64,000 bases of DNA from Eunapius fragilis (taxonomy: Eukaryota; Porifera; Demospongiae; Spongillida; Spongillidae), in NCBI GenBank assembly GCA_963681505.1, contig OY811986.1:67501-131500 (forward strand), written 5' to 3'. A program made the position numbers and the translations under genes. The notes under the pieces were generated by a model. It had not been told where the DNA came from. It saw only the letters and a program-made list of their open reading frames with translations, and did no database searches. Positions 47,298-58,417 of this stretch are shown here, piece after piece. Position 1 is the stretch's first letter. Every line of letters starts with the position of its first letter.

Positions 47298-49430
47298 ACC
47301 TCCTCCTCCTCCTCCTCCTCCTCCTCCTCCTCCTCCTCCTCCTCCTCCTCCTCCTCCTCCTCCACCTCCTCCTCTCCCACCACCTCTTCCTATCTTCCTT
47401 CATCCACCCATCCTCCTCCTCCTCCTCCTCTCCTCCTCCTCTCCTCTCCTCTCCTCCTCCTTCTACTCCCTCTCATTTTCCCTCCTACCTTCCCTCCTAT
47501 TACACATAACACCCCTCCTCCTTTCTTTTGATTGCATCCACCCCTCCCCCTCCTCCTCCTCATCCTCCTACTTCTACGTTCCTACCTGTTGCACCTGTCC
47601 TACCTGTTGCATCCTCCCCTCCTCCTTTCTTTTTCCCGTTGCATCCACCCCCAACTTCTCCTCCCCCTCCTCTACGTCCTCCCCCCTCGTCCTCCTCCCT
47701 CCTCCTCCTCCTACTCCCCCCTCCTCTCCTCCCATCCTCCTCCTCTTACTCCCTCTCATTTTTCCTCCTACCTTCCTTCCTATTACACCTACCTCTCCCC
47801 CTCCTCCTTTCTTTTGATTGTATCCACACCTCCCCCTCCTCCTCCTCCTCCTACTTCTACCTTCCTACCTGTTGCATCCTCCCCTCCTCCCCCTCCATCC
47901 ACCCATCCTCCTCCTCCTCTCCTCCCCCTCCTCCTCCCCTCCCCTCCCTCCTCCTCCCCTCCCCTCCTCCTCCTCCCCTCCCCCTACTCCTCTTACTCCC
48001 TCTCATTTTCCCTCCTCCTCCCCTCCCCTCCTCCTCCTCCCCTCCCCTACTCCTCTTACTCCCTCTCATTTTCCCTCCCACCTTCCTTCCTATTACACCT
48101 ACCCTCCCCTCCTCCTTTTTTTGATTGCATGCACACTTCCCCTTCCTCCTCCTCATCCTCCTACTTCTACCTTCCTACCTGTTGCATCTTCTCCTCCCCT
48201 CCTCCTCCTTCCATTCTTCCCGTTGCATCCACCCCCACAATCTCCTCCCCACCTCTACTTCCTTCTCCTCCTTTCCCACCACCTCCTCCTATCTTCCTTT
48301 ATCCACCCATCCTCCTCCTCCCCTCCTCCCCCTCCTCTTCCTTCCATTCTTCTCGTTGCATCCACCCCCACCTTCTCCTCCCCCTCCTCTACCTCCTTCT
48401 CCTTCTCCCCCTCCTCCTCTTCCTATCTTCCTTCATCCACCCATCCTTCTCCTCCTCTCCTCCCCTCCTCCCCCCCTCTCCTCCCCTCCTCCTCCTCCCC
48501 CTCCTCCTCCTCTTACTCCCTCTCATTTTCCCTCCTACCTTCCTTCCTATTACACCTACCCCTCCCCCTCCTCCTTTCTTTTGATTGCATCCACACCTCC
48601 CCTCCTCCTCCTCATCGACCTACTTCTACCTTCCTACCTGTTGCATCCTCCCCTCCTCCCCCTCCATCCACCCATCCTCCTCCTCCTCTCCTCCCTCTCT
48701 TCCCTCCTCTCCCCCTCCTCCTCCTCCTATCTTCATCCACCATTCTCCTCCCCTCCTCCTCCTCTCCGTCTCCCCTCCTCTACCCTCCCCCTCCTCTCCT
48801 CCTCCCCTTCCCATCCCCTCCTCCGCCTCTTACTCCCTCTCATTTTCCCTCCTACCCTCCTTCCTATTAACCTAACCCCCTACTCCTCCTTTTGTTTTGA
48901 TTGCATTCACACATCCCCTCCTCCTCCTCATCCTCCCGCTACTTCTACTATCCTAACTGTTGCATCCTCCCTCTCCTCCCCCTCCTCTTCCTTCCATTCT
49001 TCCCATTGCATCCACACCCACCTTCTCTCCTCCTCTACCTCCTCTTCCTATCTTCCTTCATCCTCCCCTCCCCTCCCCCTCCTCCTCCCCTCCTCCTCCT
49101 CCTCCTCTCCCTCCTTTTCTTCCTATCTTCCTTCATCCACCCATCCTCCTCCTCCTCCCCCTCCTCCTCCTCCCCTCCTCCTCCTCTCTCCTCCCCGTCT
49201 CTCCTCCTTTCTTTTAATTGCATCCACACCTCCTCCTCATCCTCCTACTTTTACCTTCCTACCTGTTGCATCCTCCCTCTCCTCCCCCTCCTTCCATTCT
49301 TCCCGTTGCATCCACCCCCACCTTCTCCTCCCCTTCCTCTACCTCCTTCTCCTCCTCCTCCTCCTACCCTCCTCCTCCTCCTTCTACCTTTCTTCCCATT
49401 GCATCCACCCTCCTCCTTCTCCTCCTTTCC
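47298..49430. repeat. CTCC-rich minisatellite arm (left)
   Basis: Begins with about 21 TCC/CTC triplets, then about six units of 290-460 bp. Each unit is marked in order by TTTTGATTGCATCCACACC, CTACCTGTTGCATCC, CCATTCTTCCCGTTGCATCC, TATCTTCCTTCATCCACCCA and CTCTCATTTTCCCTCCTACC. Nearly pure pyrimidine on plus, so all three frames stay open for long stretches (Pro/Ser/Leu). Not coding. Confidence 0.93.
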
Positions 49431-50129
49431 ATTGTATATATAAATTATAAGAGACATGTGTCGGAAGATACAATTCCTTATTTATCCAGCTTTAAAACTA
49501 TTGGTATTGTAAGTCAATGTGTTGTGAATTTGCAAGCACCCGGAATCATTTTTGCACTTCAGCATATATAATGTTCTAGCAATATAACCTTTCATGGGTT
49601 ATTAAAAAGATGACGATGCAACAACCTAGTAGGCACTGCCAACAATTAGGCAGATACATCAGATGTCCCCCCCCCCCCCCCCTCCCCCCCCCCCCTCTTT
49701 TTCCCCCCTCTCCTTATTTATAGTATACTTTGTTTTTGGAAAGACCTTAGTGCTATGACATGCACGCATGTAGTTCAAAACTACTTGTTCTAACTTCCAT
49801 GTAGAGCATGTACAATGTACAAGGAACTTCGGATTCTACCATGTACCATTCTACCATGCTTGCTTGTCTAAGTAAACCACTGGCCACCCACAATCTGTAC
49901 TGATAAGGGTATAATAATATTCATAAAGGCTTATACCAACATACATTCCCTTGTGTAGAGCTCCAAAGTTCAGTTCTTGCACAGGCTTTGTATACAATCT
50001 CTTATAATAGCCTTTTTCTAGTTGCATGTAGTTTGCACATCCCAAAAAATACATTCCACTGACTCCTAGGTGAAAACATATATATCGAGATGAACACTTC
50101 CTTTGAAACAAAGTGGTTAATATTAAACA
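49431..50129. other. Unique central spacer of the foldback
   Basis: About 700 bp of ordinary AT-rich sequence with one interrupted C run (about 49668-49694). No supported gene. It would form the loop if the arms pair. Confidence 0.6.
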
Positions 50130-53100
50130 CACTCCCTACCCAAGAAGGTGGAAGGGGAGGAGGAGAATGAGGAGGAGGTAGAGGAGGGGGAGGAGGTAGA
50201 GGAGGGGGGAGGAGGTAGAGGAGGGGGGGGAGGAGGTAGAGGAGGGGGGAGAAGGTAGAGGAGGGGGAGGAGGTAGAGGAGGGGGAGGAGGTAGAGGAGA
50301 GGGAGGAGGAGGTAGAGGAGGGGGAGAAGGAGGAGGTAGAGGATGGGGAGGAGGAACAGGAGGAGGTAAAGGAGGGAGAGGGATGGGTGCAACTGGAAGA
50401 ATGGAAGGAGGAAGAGAGGGAGGAGGGGAGGATGCAACCAGTAAGAAGGTAGAAGTAGGAGGATGAGGAGGAGGAGGGGGGGGAGGTGTGGATGCAAGGA
50501 GGAGGGGGAGGGGGAGGTGTAATAGGAAGGAAGTAAGAAGGGAAAATGAGAGGGAGTAAGAGGTGGAGGAGGAGGGGGAGGAGAGGAGGAGGAGAGGAGG
50601 AGGAGGGGAGGAGGAGGGAGGAGGATGGGTGGATGAAGGAAGATATGAGGAGGAGGGGGAGGGGAGGGGAGGAGGAGGAGAGGAGGAGGAGGATGGGTGG
50701 ATGCAAGAAGATAGGAAGAGGAGGTAGATGTGGAAAAGGAGGTAGAGGAAGAGGAGGAGAAGGTGGGGGTGGATGCAACGGGAAGAATGGAAGGAGGAGG
50801 GGAGGATGCAACAGGTAGGAAGGTAGACGTAGGAGAATGAGGAGGAGGAGGTCGGGAGGTGTAGATGAAATTAAAAGAAAGGTGGAGGGCTAGGTGTAAT
50901 GGGAAGGAAGGTAGGAGGTAAAATGAGAGGGAGTAAGAGGAGGAGGAGGGGGAGAGAGGAGGAAGAGTTAAAGAGGGGAGGAGGAGGGGAGGAGGATGGG
51001 TGGATGAAGGAAGATAGGAAGAGGAGGGAGAAGAGGAGGAGGAGAAGGTGGGAGTGGATGCAGTGGGAAGAATGGAAGGAAAGAGGGGGAGGATGCAACG
51101 GGTAGGAAGGTAGAAGTAGGAGATGAGGAGGATGAGGAGGAAGAGGAGGGGGAGGTGTGGATGCAATGAAACGAAAGGAGGAGGGGGTAGGTGTAATAGG
51201 AAGGAAGGTAGGAGGGAAAATGAGACGGAGTAAGAGGAGGAGGAAGGGAGGAGGTGGGGAGAATGGGGAGGAGGATGGGTGGATGAAGGAAGATAGGAGG
51301 AGGAGGGAGAAGAGGAGGAGGTAGAGGAGGGGGAGGAGAAGGTGGGGGTGGATGCAACGGGTAGAATGGAAGGAGGAGGAGGGGAAGGAGGGGAGGATGC
51401 AATGGGTAGGAAGGTAGAAGTAGGAGGATGAGGAGGGGGAGGGGAGGAGGAGGGGAGGAGGAGGAGGAGGGGATGAGGAGGAGGGAAGGAGGAGGATGGG
51501 AGGAGGATGGGTGGATGAAGGAAGATAGAAAGAAGGTGGGGGGTGATGCAACGGAAAGAATGGAAGGAGGAGGGGAGGATGCAACAGGTAGGAAGGTAGA
51601 AGTAGGAGGATGAGGAGGAGGGGAGGATGCAACAGGTAGGAAGGTAGAAGTAGGGGAGGGGAGGAGGAGGGGAGGAGGAGAGGAGGAGAGGGGATGAGGG
51701 GAGGAGGAGGGGAGGAGGAGGAGGGGAGGAGGAGGAGGGGAGGAGGAGGAGGGGAGGTGGAGGGGGGAGGAGGGAGGAGGAGGAGGGAGGAGGAGGGGAG
51801 GAGGATGGGTGGATGAAGATAGGAGGAGGAGGAGGTGGAGAGGAGGGAGGAGGAGGTGGAGAGGAGGGAGGAGGGTGAGAGGAGGGAGGAGGAGGGGGAG
51901 AAAAGGGACTAGGAGGGGAGGAGAGGAGGAGAGAGGAGGAGGGGAGGAGAGGAGGAGAGAGGAGGAGGGGAGGAGAGGAGGAGAGAGGAGGAGGGGAGGA
52001 GAGGAGGAGAGAGGAGGAGGGGAGGAGGAGGATGGGTGGATGAAGAAAGATAGGAAGAGGAGGAGAAGGAGGTAGAGGAGAGGGAGGAGAAGGTGGGGTG
52101 GATGCAACGGGAAGAATGGAAGGAAGAGGAGGGGAGGAGGGGAGGATGCAACGGGTAGGAAGATAGAAGTAGGAGGATGAGGAGGAGGAGGGGAGGTGTG
52201 GATGCAATCAAAAGAAAGGAGGGGGTAGGTGTAATAGGATAGAAGGTAGGAGGGAAAATGAGAGGACTAAGAGGAGGGGAGGAGGGGAGGAGGAGGAGGA
52301 GGGGAGGAGGAGGGAGTAGGGGAGGAGGAGGGGAGGAGGAGGATGGGTGGATAAAAGAAGATAGGAAGAGGAGGAGGGAGAGGAGGAGAAGAAGGTAGAG
52401 GAGGGGGAGGAGAAGGTGGGGTGGATGCAACGGGAAAAATGAAAGGAGGGAAGGATGCAACAGGTAGAAAGGTAGAATTAGAATGAGGAGGAGGAGGAGG
52501 GGAGGTGTGGATGCAATGAAACGAAAGGAGGAGGGGTAGGTGTAATAGGAAGAAAGGTAGGAGGGAAAATGAGACGGAGTAAGAGGAGGAGGAGGGGAAG
52601 GAGAGGAGGAGGAGGAAGGGAGGAGGAGGGGAGAATGGGGAGGAGGATGGGTGGATGAAGGAAGATAGGAGGAGGAGGGGGAGGAGAGGAGGAGGATGGG
52701 TGGATGGAGGGGGAGGATGCAACGGGTAGGAAGGTAAAAGTAGGAGGATGAGGAGGAGGGGAGGTGTGGATGCAATCAAAAGAAAGGAGGAGGGTGAGGG
52801 GTAGGTTTAATAGGAAGGAAGGTAGGAGGGAAATGAGAGGGCGGAAGAGGAGGAGGAGAAGAGGATGGGAGGAGGAGGGGAGGAGGAGGAGGGGAGGAGG
52901 AGGAGGGGAGGAGGAGGAGGGGAGGAGGAGGAGGGGAGGAGGAGGAGGGGAGGAGGAGGAGGGGAGGAGGAGGAGGGGAGGAGGAGGAGGGGAGGAGGGA
53001 GGAGGAGGAGGGAGGAGGAGGGGAGGAGGATGGGTGGATGAATATAGGAAGAGGAGGAGGGGGAGAGGAGGAGGGGAGGAGAGGAGGAGACAGGAGGAGA

Positions 53101-53829
53101 GAGGAGGAGGGGAGGAGGAGGATGGGTGGATGAAGGAAGATAGGAAGAGAAGGAGAAGGAGGTAGAGGAGAGGGAGGAGAAGGTGGGGAGTGGATGCAAC
53201 GAGAAGAATGGAAGGAAGAGGAGGGGGAGGAGAGGGAGGAGGGAGGGATGCAACGGGTAGGAAGGTAGAAGTAGGAGGATGAGGAGGAGGAGGGGAGGTT
53301 TGGATGCAATCAAAAAAAGGAGGGGAGGGGTAGGTGTAATAAAAAGGAAGGTAGGAGGGAAAATGAGAGGGAGTAAGAGGAGGAGAAGGGGAGGTGAGGA
53401 GGAGATGGAGGAGGGAGGAGGAGGGGAGGAGGATGATGGGTGGATGAAGGAAGATAGGAAGAGGAGGAGGGGGAGGAGGAAAAGGAGGTAGAGGAAGGGG
53501 AGGAGAAGTTGGGGGTGGATGCAACGGGAAAAAGAAAGGAGGAGGGGAGGATGCAACAGGTAGGAACGTAGAAGTAGGAGGATGAGGAGGAGGAGGGGGA
53601 GGTGTGGATGCAATCAAAAGAAAGGAGGAGGAGGGGTGTTAGGTGTAATAGGAAGGTAGGAGGGAAAATGAGAGGGAGTAAAAGGAGGAAGAGGAGGGGA
53701 GGAGGAGGAGGGAGGAGGAGGAGGGGAGGAGGAGAGGAGGGGGAGGGAAGGGGAGAGGAGGAGGAGGATGGGTGGTTGAAAGGAAGATAGGAAGAGGTGG
53801 AGTGAGAGGAGGAGAAGGAGGAGGAGGTA
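50130..53829. repeat. GGAG-rich minisatellite arm (right)
   Basis: Reverse-complement version of the left arm, longer (about 3.7 kb, roughly eight to nine units). GGTGTGGATGCAATCAAAAG marks unit starts, for example near 52195, 52765 and 53601. It includes runs of AGGAGGAGGGG units around 52880-53000. Long frames on either strand are compositional artefacts. Confidence 0.93.
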
Positions 53830-54631
53830 AGAAAGAAAGAAGGGCAGTGAATATGAATGGTCTAGAGAGATATGCCATACTAAGTAAAGGTACTGCAGTT
53901 TGTGTACCAGATAACTGACTGTCGCAAGCATGTCATCTGGTCCTCAGACTAGTGTAGAGGGTGTAGAGGGTGAAGAAGGTGGCCCCATGATTAGAAGGCA
54001 TGGTACGTGCATGCTTACATGTACATGCCACAAACTGAGCAGATATAGAAAAAGGGTGCACGATATAAACTACCATGAACATTCACTGCATCCAGCATAA
54101 GCGATACATGTGAACGTACGATACTGTTTTATGTTGAAACGTAGCGTACGAGGTACGATCGCTTATAAACCACGTAGAACGATCAAAGCGGAGTTAATTA
54201 CCTAACTTCAAATTTAAAGGGCGTGACCATTACATAATGGCATATTGGAATAGGGTGAGTGGCGCGAAATGTCGAATTACTTTGAAAATCCATATCTCCG
54301 TAACGGATAAGAAAAAACGTAACGATCTGCAGAAATCAATAGCTACAGGACTCTTCTATGTACACTCCAAATTTGACATGCTATCGTCACTCGTATCAGG
54401 AGAAATGAGGAATCTTAACCCATTGGGTTAGAGACCTTTATAACCATGGCATGGAAATTATCTAGAGCACCAAAATCGGTTTGCACATAGAGAACTGATG
54501 TGTGAACAAGTGTACGAAATTTGAAAAGAAAATATAAAACCGTTGTGAAGATATGTTGCTTTGTGTAACGTACAAATTTTATAGTGATAAAATTAAAACT
54601 CCAGAAGGGTGATTTTGCTGGACACCGTCCC
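53830..54631 (-). repeat. Foldback right terminal inverted repeat
   Basis: Inverted near-identical partner of 46496-47297, ending CTGGACACCGTCCC. Confidence 0.9.
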
Positions 54632-54671
54632 ATATATATATATATTATTTTTTTCTAAAAGATATGCATAC

Positions 54672-54729
54672 TCATACTTGACAAAAAGAAGCTTCTGGGG
54701 TCATACTTGACAAAAAGAAGCTTCTGGGG
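54672..54729. repeat. 29-bp direct tandem duplication
   Basis: TCATACTTGACAAAAAGAAG followed by CTTCTGGGG, twice in a row without spacer. Confidence 0.95.
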
Positions 54730-55048
54730 GCTATTTTTTTCTCATGCTTAGATGGCGTTTCGTGCATGAAGCTCCACTAGCACTTTCCGTACGCGTGGTT
54801 GCAAAATCTTGGGTGACTCCGGGGTCCTCGTTATTTGTCTTTAGTGCATTTTTCTACTCTGATTGGATACTTCACACGCGTATAGTTCTGCGAGCGAGCT
54901 AGCCAAGATGTAAATCACGTGATACATAGGGGAATTCCCTTGCCTGGCAAGCTCCTTTTATACTCGGATCGAAAGAATTATTCGGCGCTGCGCGTGCGTG
55001 AACGTACGACGCAATGCGCGTGTATTTACATAAAACCTCGTTCTTTAA

Positions 55049-55176
55049 CTTAAACGCTGCCTTAACCTAAACTATACAGAGGCCAATGAATTTAATCAGT
55101 GAGTATACACACTGATTAAATTCATTGGCCGCAATGCGGATCGATCCGGTTTGCCCTTGCTAGTGCGGAAATGCCT
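55049..55176 (-). repeat. AGGCGTTTCCGC-type terminal repeat, right outer copy
   Basis: Inverted counterpart of 30998-31077, followed by TAA (55177-55179). Contains a 46-bp palindromic insert centred on GTGAGTATACACAC and lies directly outside the TTAA of element B. Confidence 0.8.
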
Positions 55177-55683
55177 TAAGTATCTGTTATACACATTGCA
55201 TATAACTATCTGAACCTGCGGCAGCAGGTTCAATTGATTGAGGGTTGATGAATGTCATTAATAAAACTTCACTAGCGTCTGGAGGGACAACGGAGAAACG
55301 GATCGCTTATCTCTTTATCGCGATGGAATGAGAGCACAACGATCTACAGTTCTACGTTTGTTCCGTGTCATAAAACGGTGAGAAACAAACAATTTCCTGT
55401 TTCTCGTGCCCAGTCCCAAAATAATTCTCCATCGTCGTCGTCGTCTTCTTCTTCTTAGGAAGGTATAACTCGAGCTAGGAACGGTTTTGGAGGACGGGAA
55501 TAGTACCAATCGCTTCGAAATTTACCGGCACGTTATCCTTACATGTCATATAGACATACATATATAAAGTTCTATTTATTAATAATTTTAGGCAGTTATA
55601 AATACTCTAACCTGCACTAAATTTATCCAGTTTAAAATATATTTGTTGTTACGTTGGCTAATAGTGAAGTTCTTTTTCTAAAA

Positions 55684-56153
55684 ATGCGAGATCTAAGCAA
55701 CGAGCGGAATACCTCCAAAGCAATACGAGAACAAAGCTAAAGCCCGAGCGCTCTACAAGGCCAATCCCAAAAATAAGAAGGCCTCTGTACGCGACAGCTA
55801 CAAGGCCGATCCCGAAATGAAGAAGGCCTCTGTACGCGACAGCTACAAGGCAGATATTGAATCTAAGCGATCTACTAAAAGGTGGCGATACGAAGAGGAC
55901 CCCAAGGAGAACCGTGCTGCTCAAAGGCGGCGATATGAAGAACCTCGAGGAGAACCGTGCTGCTAAAACTAAAGGCGGCGATATGAAGAGGACCTCGAGG
56001 GAAATCGCGCTGCTAGAAGGGAGAAATATCAGCTACCATTAAAGCATCTGAAAGGAGTCGGTATTGAAATGATCCCGCTGTCTGATTGGCTAAATGTGCT
56101 GCCGAGAGGACGCGGCACCGCAGGGGTCACAGAACTACCACTACCACCCAAAG
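55684..56153 (+). pseudogene. YKADP-type repeat protein exon, copy 1
   Basis: In one frame the segment reads KARALYKANPKNKKASVRDS, then YKADPEMKKASVRDS, YKADIESKRS and RRYEED units. These are about 17-residue charged repeats of a type common in sponge and cnidarian predicted proteins of unknown function. It ends KHLKGVGIEMIPLSDWLN...LPLPP at a donor GTATGT (56154). The ATG at 55684 is out of frame with the repeats, and at least two frame changes occur, so it is not intact. Confidence 0.5.
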
Positions 56154-56673
56154 GTATGTTATGGCATGTTGTATCTGAACCTGCGGCAGCAGGTTCAAAA
56201 TAGGATTGATTGAGGGTTGATGAATGTCATTAATAAAACTTCACTAGCGTCTGGAGGGACAACGGAGAAACGGATCGCTTATCTCTTTATCGCGATGGAA
56301 TGAGAGCACAACGATCTACAGTTCTACGTTTGTTCCGTGTCATAAAACGGTGTGGTTATAGAGAAACAAACAATTTCCTGTTTCTCGTGCCCAGTCCCAA
56401 AATAATTCTCCATCGTCGTCGTCTTCTTCTTAGGAAGGTATAACTCGAGCTAGGAACGGTTTTGGAGGACGGGAATAGTACCAATCGCTTCGAAATTTAC
56501 CGGCACGTTATCCTTACATGTCATATAGACATACATATATCAAGTTCTATTTATTAATAATTTTAGGCAGTTATAAATACTCTAACCTGCACTAAATTTA
56601 TCCAGTTTAATATATTAGTTGTTACGTTGGCCAGATCTCTGCGTTGGCTAATAGTGAAGTTCTTTTTCTAAAA

Positions 56674-57105
56674 ATGCAAAAGAAGAGATCTAAGCAACGA
56701 GCGGAATACCTCCAAAGCAATACGAGAACAAAGCTAAAGCCCGAGCGCTCTACAAGGCCAATCCCAAAAATAAGAAGGCCTCTGTACGCGACAGCTACAA
56801 GGCCGATATTGAATCTAAGCGATCTGCTAAAAGGTGGCGATACGAAGAGGACCCCAAGGAGAACCGTGCTGCTCAAAGGCGGCGATATGAAGAACCTCGA
56901 GGAGAACCGTGCTGCTAAAACTAAAGGCGGCGATATGAAGAGGACCTCGAGGGAAATCGCGCTGCTAATAGGGAGAAATATCAGCTACCATTAAAGCATC
57001 TGAAAGGAGTCGGTATTGAAATGATCCCGCTGTCTGATTGGCTAAATGTGCTGCCGAGAGGACGCGGTACCGCAGGGGTCACAGAACTACCACTACCACC
57101 CAGAG
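56674..57105 (+). pseudogene. YKADP-type repeat protein exon, copy 2
   Basis: Starts MQKKRSKQRAEYLQSNTR in a plausible frame, then shifts relative to YKANPKNKKASVRDSYKAD. It has one repeat unit fewer than copy 1 and the same donor (57106). The frame change after NTR is shared with copy 1, so decay began before the duplication. Confidence 0.5.
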
Positions 57106-57930
57106 GTATGTTATGGCATGTTGTATTAACATTAAAAAGCTGTGCATGCAGCATTTGTACAGCATAGTCGGGCGGCCCTACTACCGCGTTTGGTCGGGTT
57201 TGTCACCCTACTACCTGTGGGTAGTAGGGCCCGCCCGACTATGTACAGCACGGATCTGCACAAAACCATTCACTTTGCATGTAAAGCATGCATGGTGACT
57301 CAACTGTGTGTACAGTAGTGTCTATTGTTTTAATCTGATAAAGCTTCCTTATCTGAAGACTGCCTTGTCTAGCCGTGAATGTTGCAACTGTATGAATATA
57401 GTTACAGTTGCAAGGGCTGAGAACTAAATAGCTGCAACTATATCCTTTTCCCATATAGCTACTCCTTGTATAAACCCAAATCTCATGCACCAATGGAGTA
57501 TAATGGTGGTCTTGAAAAAGCTATTCCTAGGGGTAGTGATCTGCCTGTGCAGCAGTAAGTAAGATAAGCCACCATCAGGTACTTCTATCAGCACACTCAC
57601 ATTTATGTAGTGAAATAAAAACAGACCTTCTGCCCACACTTACAAAGCTGCAGACCCTGTCCACAGATAGGACCTCACCTGAGAACATATCCTTATCGAT
57701 TGATCTACATGCTGCCATGTAGTTCACTTCCTGAGTTCACACACTACCCAGCTTAACTGCATGTAGGCTACACCTCCATGTTTAGATGGGACCATTTTTA
57801 CTGGATCAAATTTGACCAATAGAATTTTAGCACAACTGACACGCATACACCCCTTCCCTCCCTGTCATTAATATGATGGAATTGGACTAATATAATTATA
57901 GCACAGTCTGCACACGTGTAAGGCTTTGCA

Positions 57931-57940
57931 GGTATAAAAG
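57931..57940 (+). promoter_or_regulatory. TATA-box candidate, unit 1
   Basis: GGTATAAAAG, about 130 bp upstream of the ATG at 58070 and conserved in unit 2. Confidence 0.4.
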
Positions 57941-58069
57941 CTACTCATCCGCTAGCAAAAAGAGGTAAAAATTTAATAATACTCTATGTAGATGTGTAAA
58001 GGCTCTGCACTTTGCTTTAAAAAATAAAGAAGTGAAAATTTAATCATACTCTCTGTTACGTATATGTAG

Positions 58070-58339
58070 ATGGCTGACGACCTTCGCGGGTTTTTCACCA
58101 ACGAGGGGTCGGAGGAGGAAGAGTACATTCATCCTCCAACTCCTCTTCCCTTCACCCCACCACCTCCAGAAGCCCCGCTTCTGCCACCACAACCAGCAGC
58201 ACTGCCCACACCACTACCAGTAGCTACTCCTGCCGGCACCACCAGCGCTGCCCCCACCGGCGCTCCTGCCTGCACCATCAGTGCTGCCCCCACCACCAGC
58301 AGTACTATTAAAGTTATTTGTTCTTGCATTCAGAGATAA
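58070..58339 (+). CDS. Short Pro/Ala/Thr-rich reading frame, copy 1
   Basis: Codes for 89 residues: an acidic start (MADDLRGFFTNEGSEEEEY), then PPTPLPFTPPPPEAP, Ala/Thr-rich repeats, and an end STIKVICSCIQR. Product unknown. Support is a TATA-like box upstream and preservation of length in the second copy. Against it, of the codon differences I see between copies, four change the residue and two do not, so there is no sign of purifying selection. Confidence 0.3.
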   Translation: MADDLRGFFTNEGSEEEEYIHPPTPLPFTPPPPEAPLLPPQPAALPTPLPVATPAGTTSAAPTGAPACTISAAPTTSSTIKVICSCIQR

Positions 58340-58417
58340 AGGGGATCATCCATCCTCTTCCTACATTTGATTATTGACTATGATACTGCTATGACAGGGT
58401 GAAAAAAAACTTATGAA

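Larger units (their letters stand above)
46496..54631. mobile_element. 8.1-kb foldback DNA element
   Basis: Terminal inverted repeats of about 800 bp start GGGACGGTGTCCAGC and are nearly identical (a handful of differences noticed). Inside them lie long inverted minisatellite arms, CTCC-rich on the left and GGAG-rich on the right, and a unique spacer of about 700 bp in the middle. AT-repeat flanks (TATATAT / ATATATAT) suggest a TA-rich target. The first 31 bp of the end match the 249-bp MITE at 62689-62937 at all but one position, so both belong to one terminal family. No transposase is encoded. Confidence 0.85.
40883..55044. mobile_element. TTAA-flanked DNA transposon B (Kolobok-like), with nested insertions
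   Basis: Flanked by TTAA at 40879-40882 and 55045-55048. Ends are AAAACGAG on the left and AGAACGAG on the inverted right, with a subterminal CTTGCC[T/A]GGCAAG block near both ends (40908-40920 and 54939-54951). It holds the full convergent gene pair at 41113-44145 (plus) and 45750-46457 (minus). Subtracting the foldback (46496-54631) and the Helitron (41939-42455) leaves about 5.5 kb. Both genes carry frame changes, so it is not active. Confidence 0.65.
55207..57123 (+). repeat. Tandem duplication, two units of about 0.96 kb
   Basis: Unit 1 is 55207-56171 and unit 2 is 56172-57123. Both start at TATCTGAACCTGCGGCAGC, which contains the perfect hairpin GAACCTGCGGCAGCAGGTTC. They differ by a few small indels and substitutions. 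Each holds one YKADP-repeat exon. Confidence 0.93.

Noticed and set aside
47045-49450. Very long Pro/Ser/Leu reading frames on plus
   Set aside because: They exist in several frames at once because the sequence is nearly pure pyrimidine and lacks stop triplets. They follow minisatellite units, with no splice, start or domain support.
50002-53931. Reading frames up to 694 residues on minus, and Gly/Arg/Glu frames on plus
   Set aside because: Same reason in the inverted purine-rich arm: low complexity, open in all frames, not protein-like.
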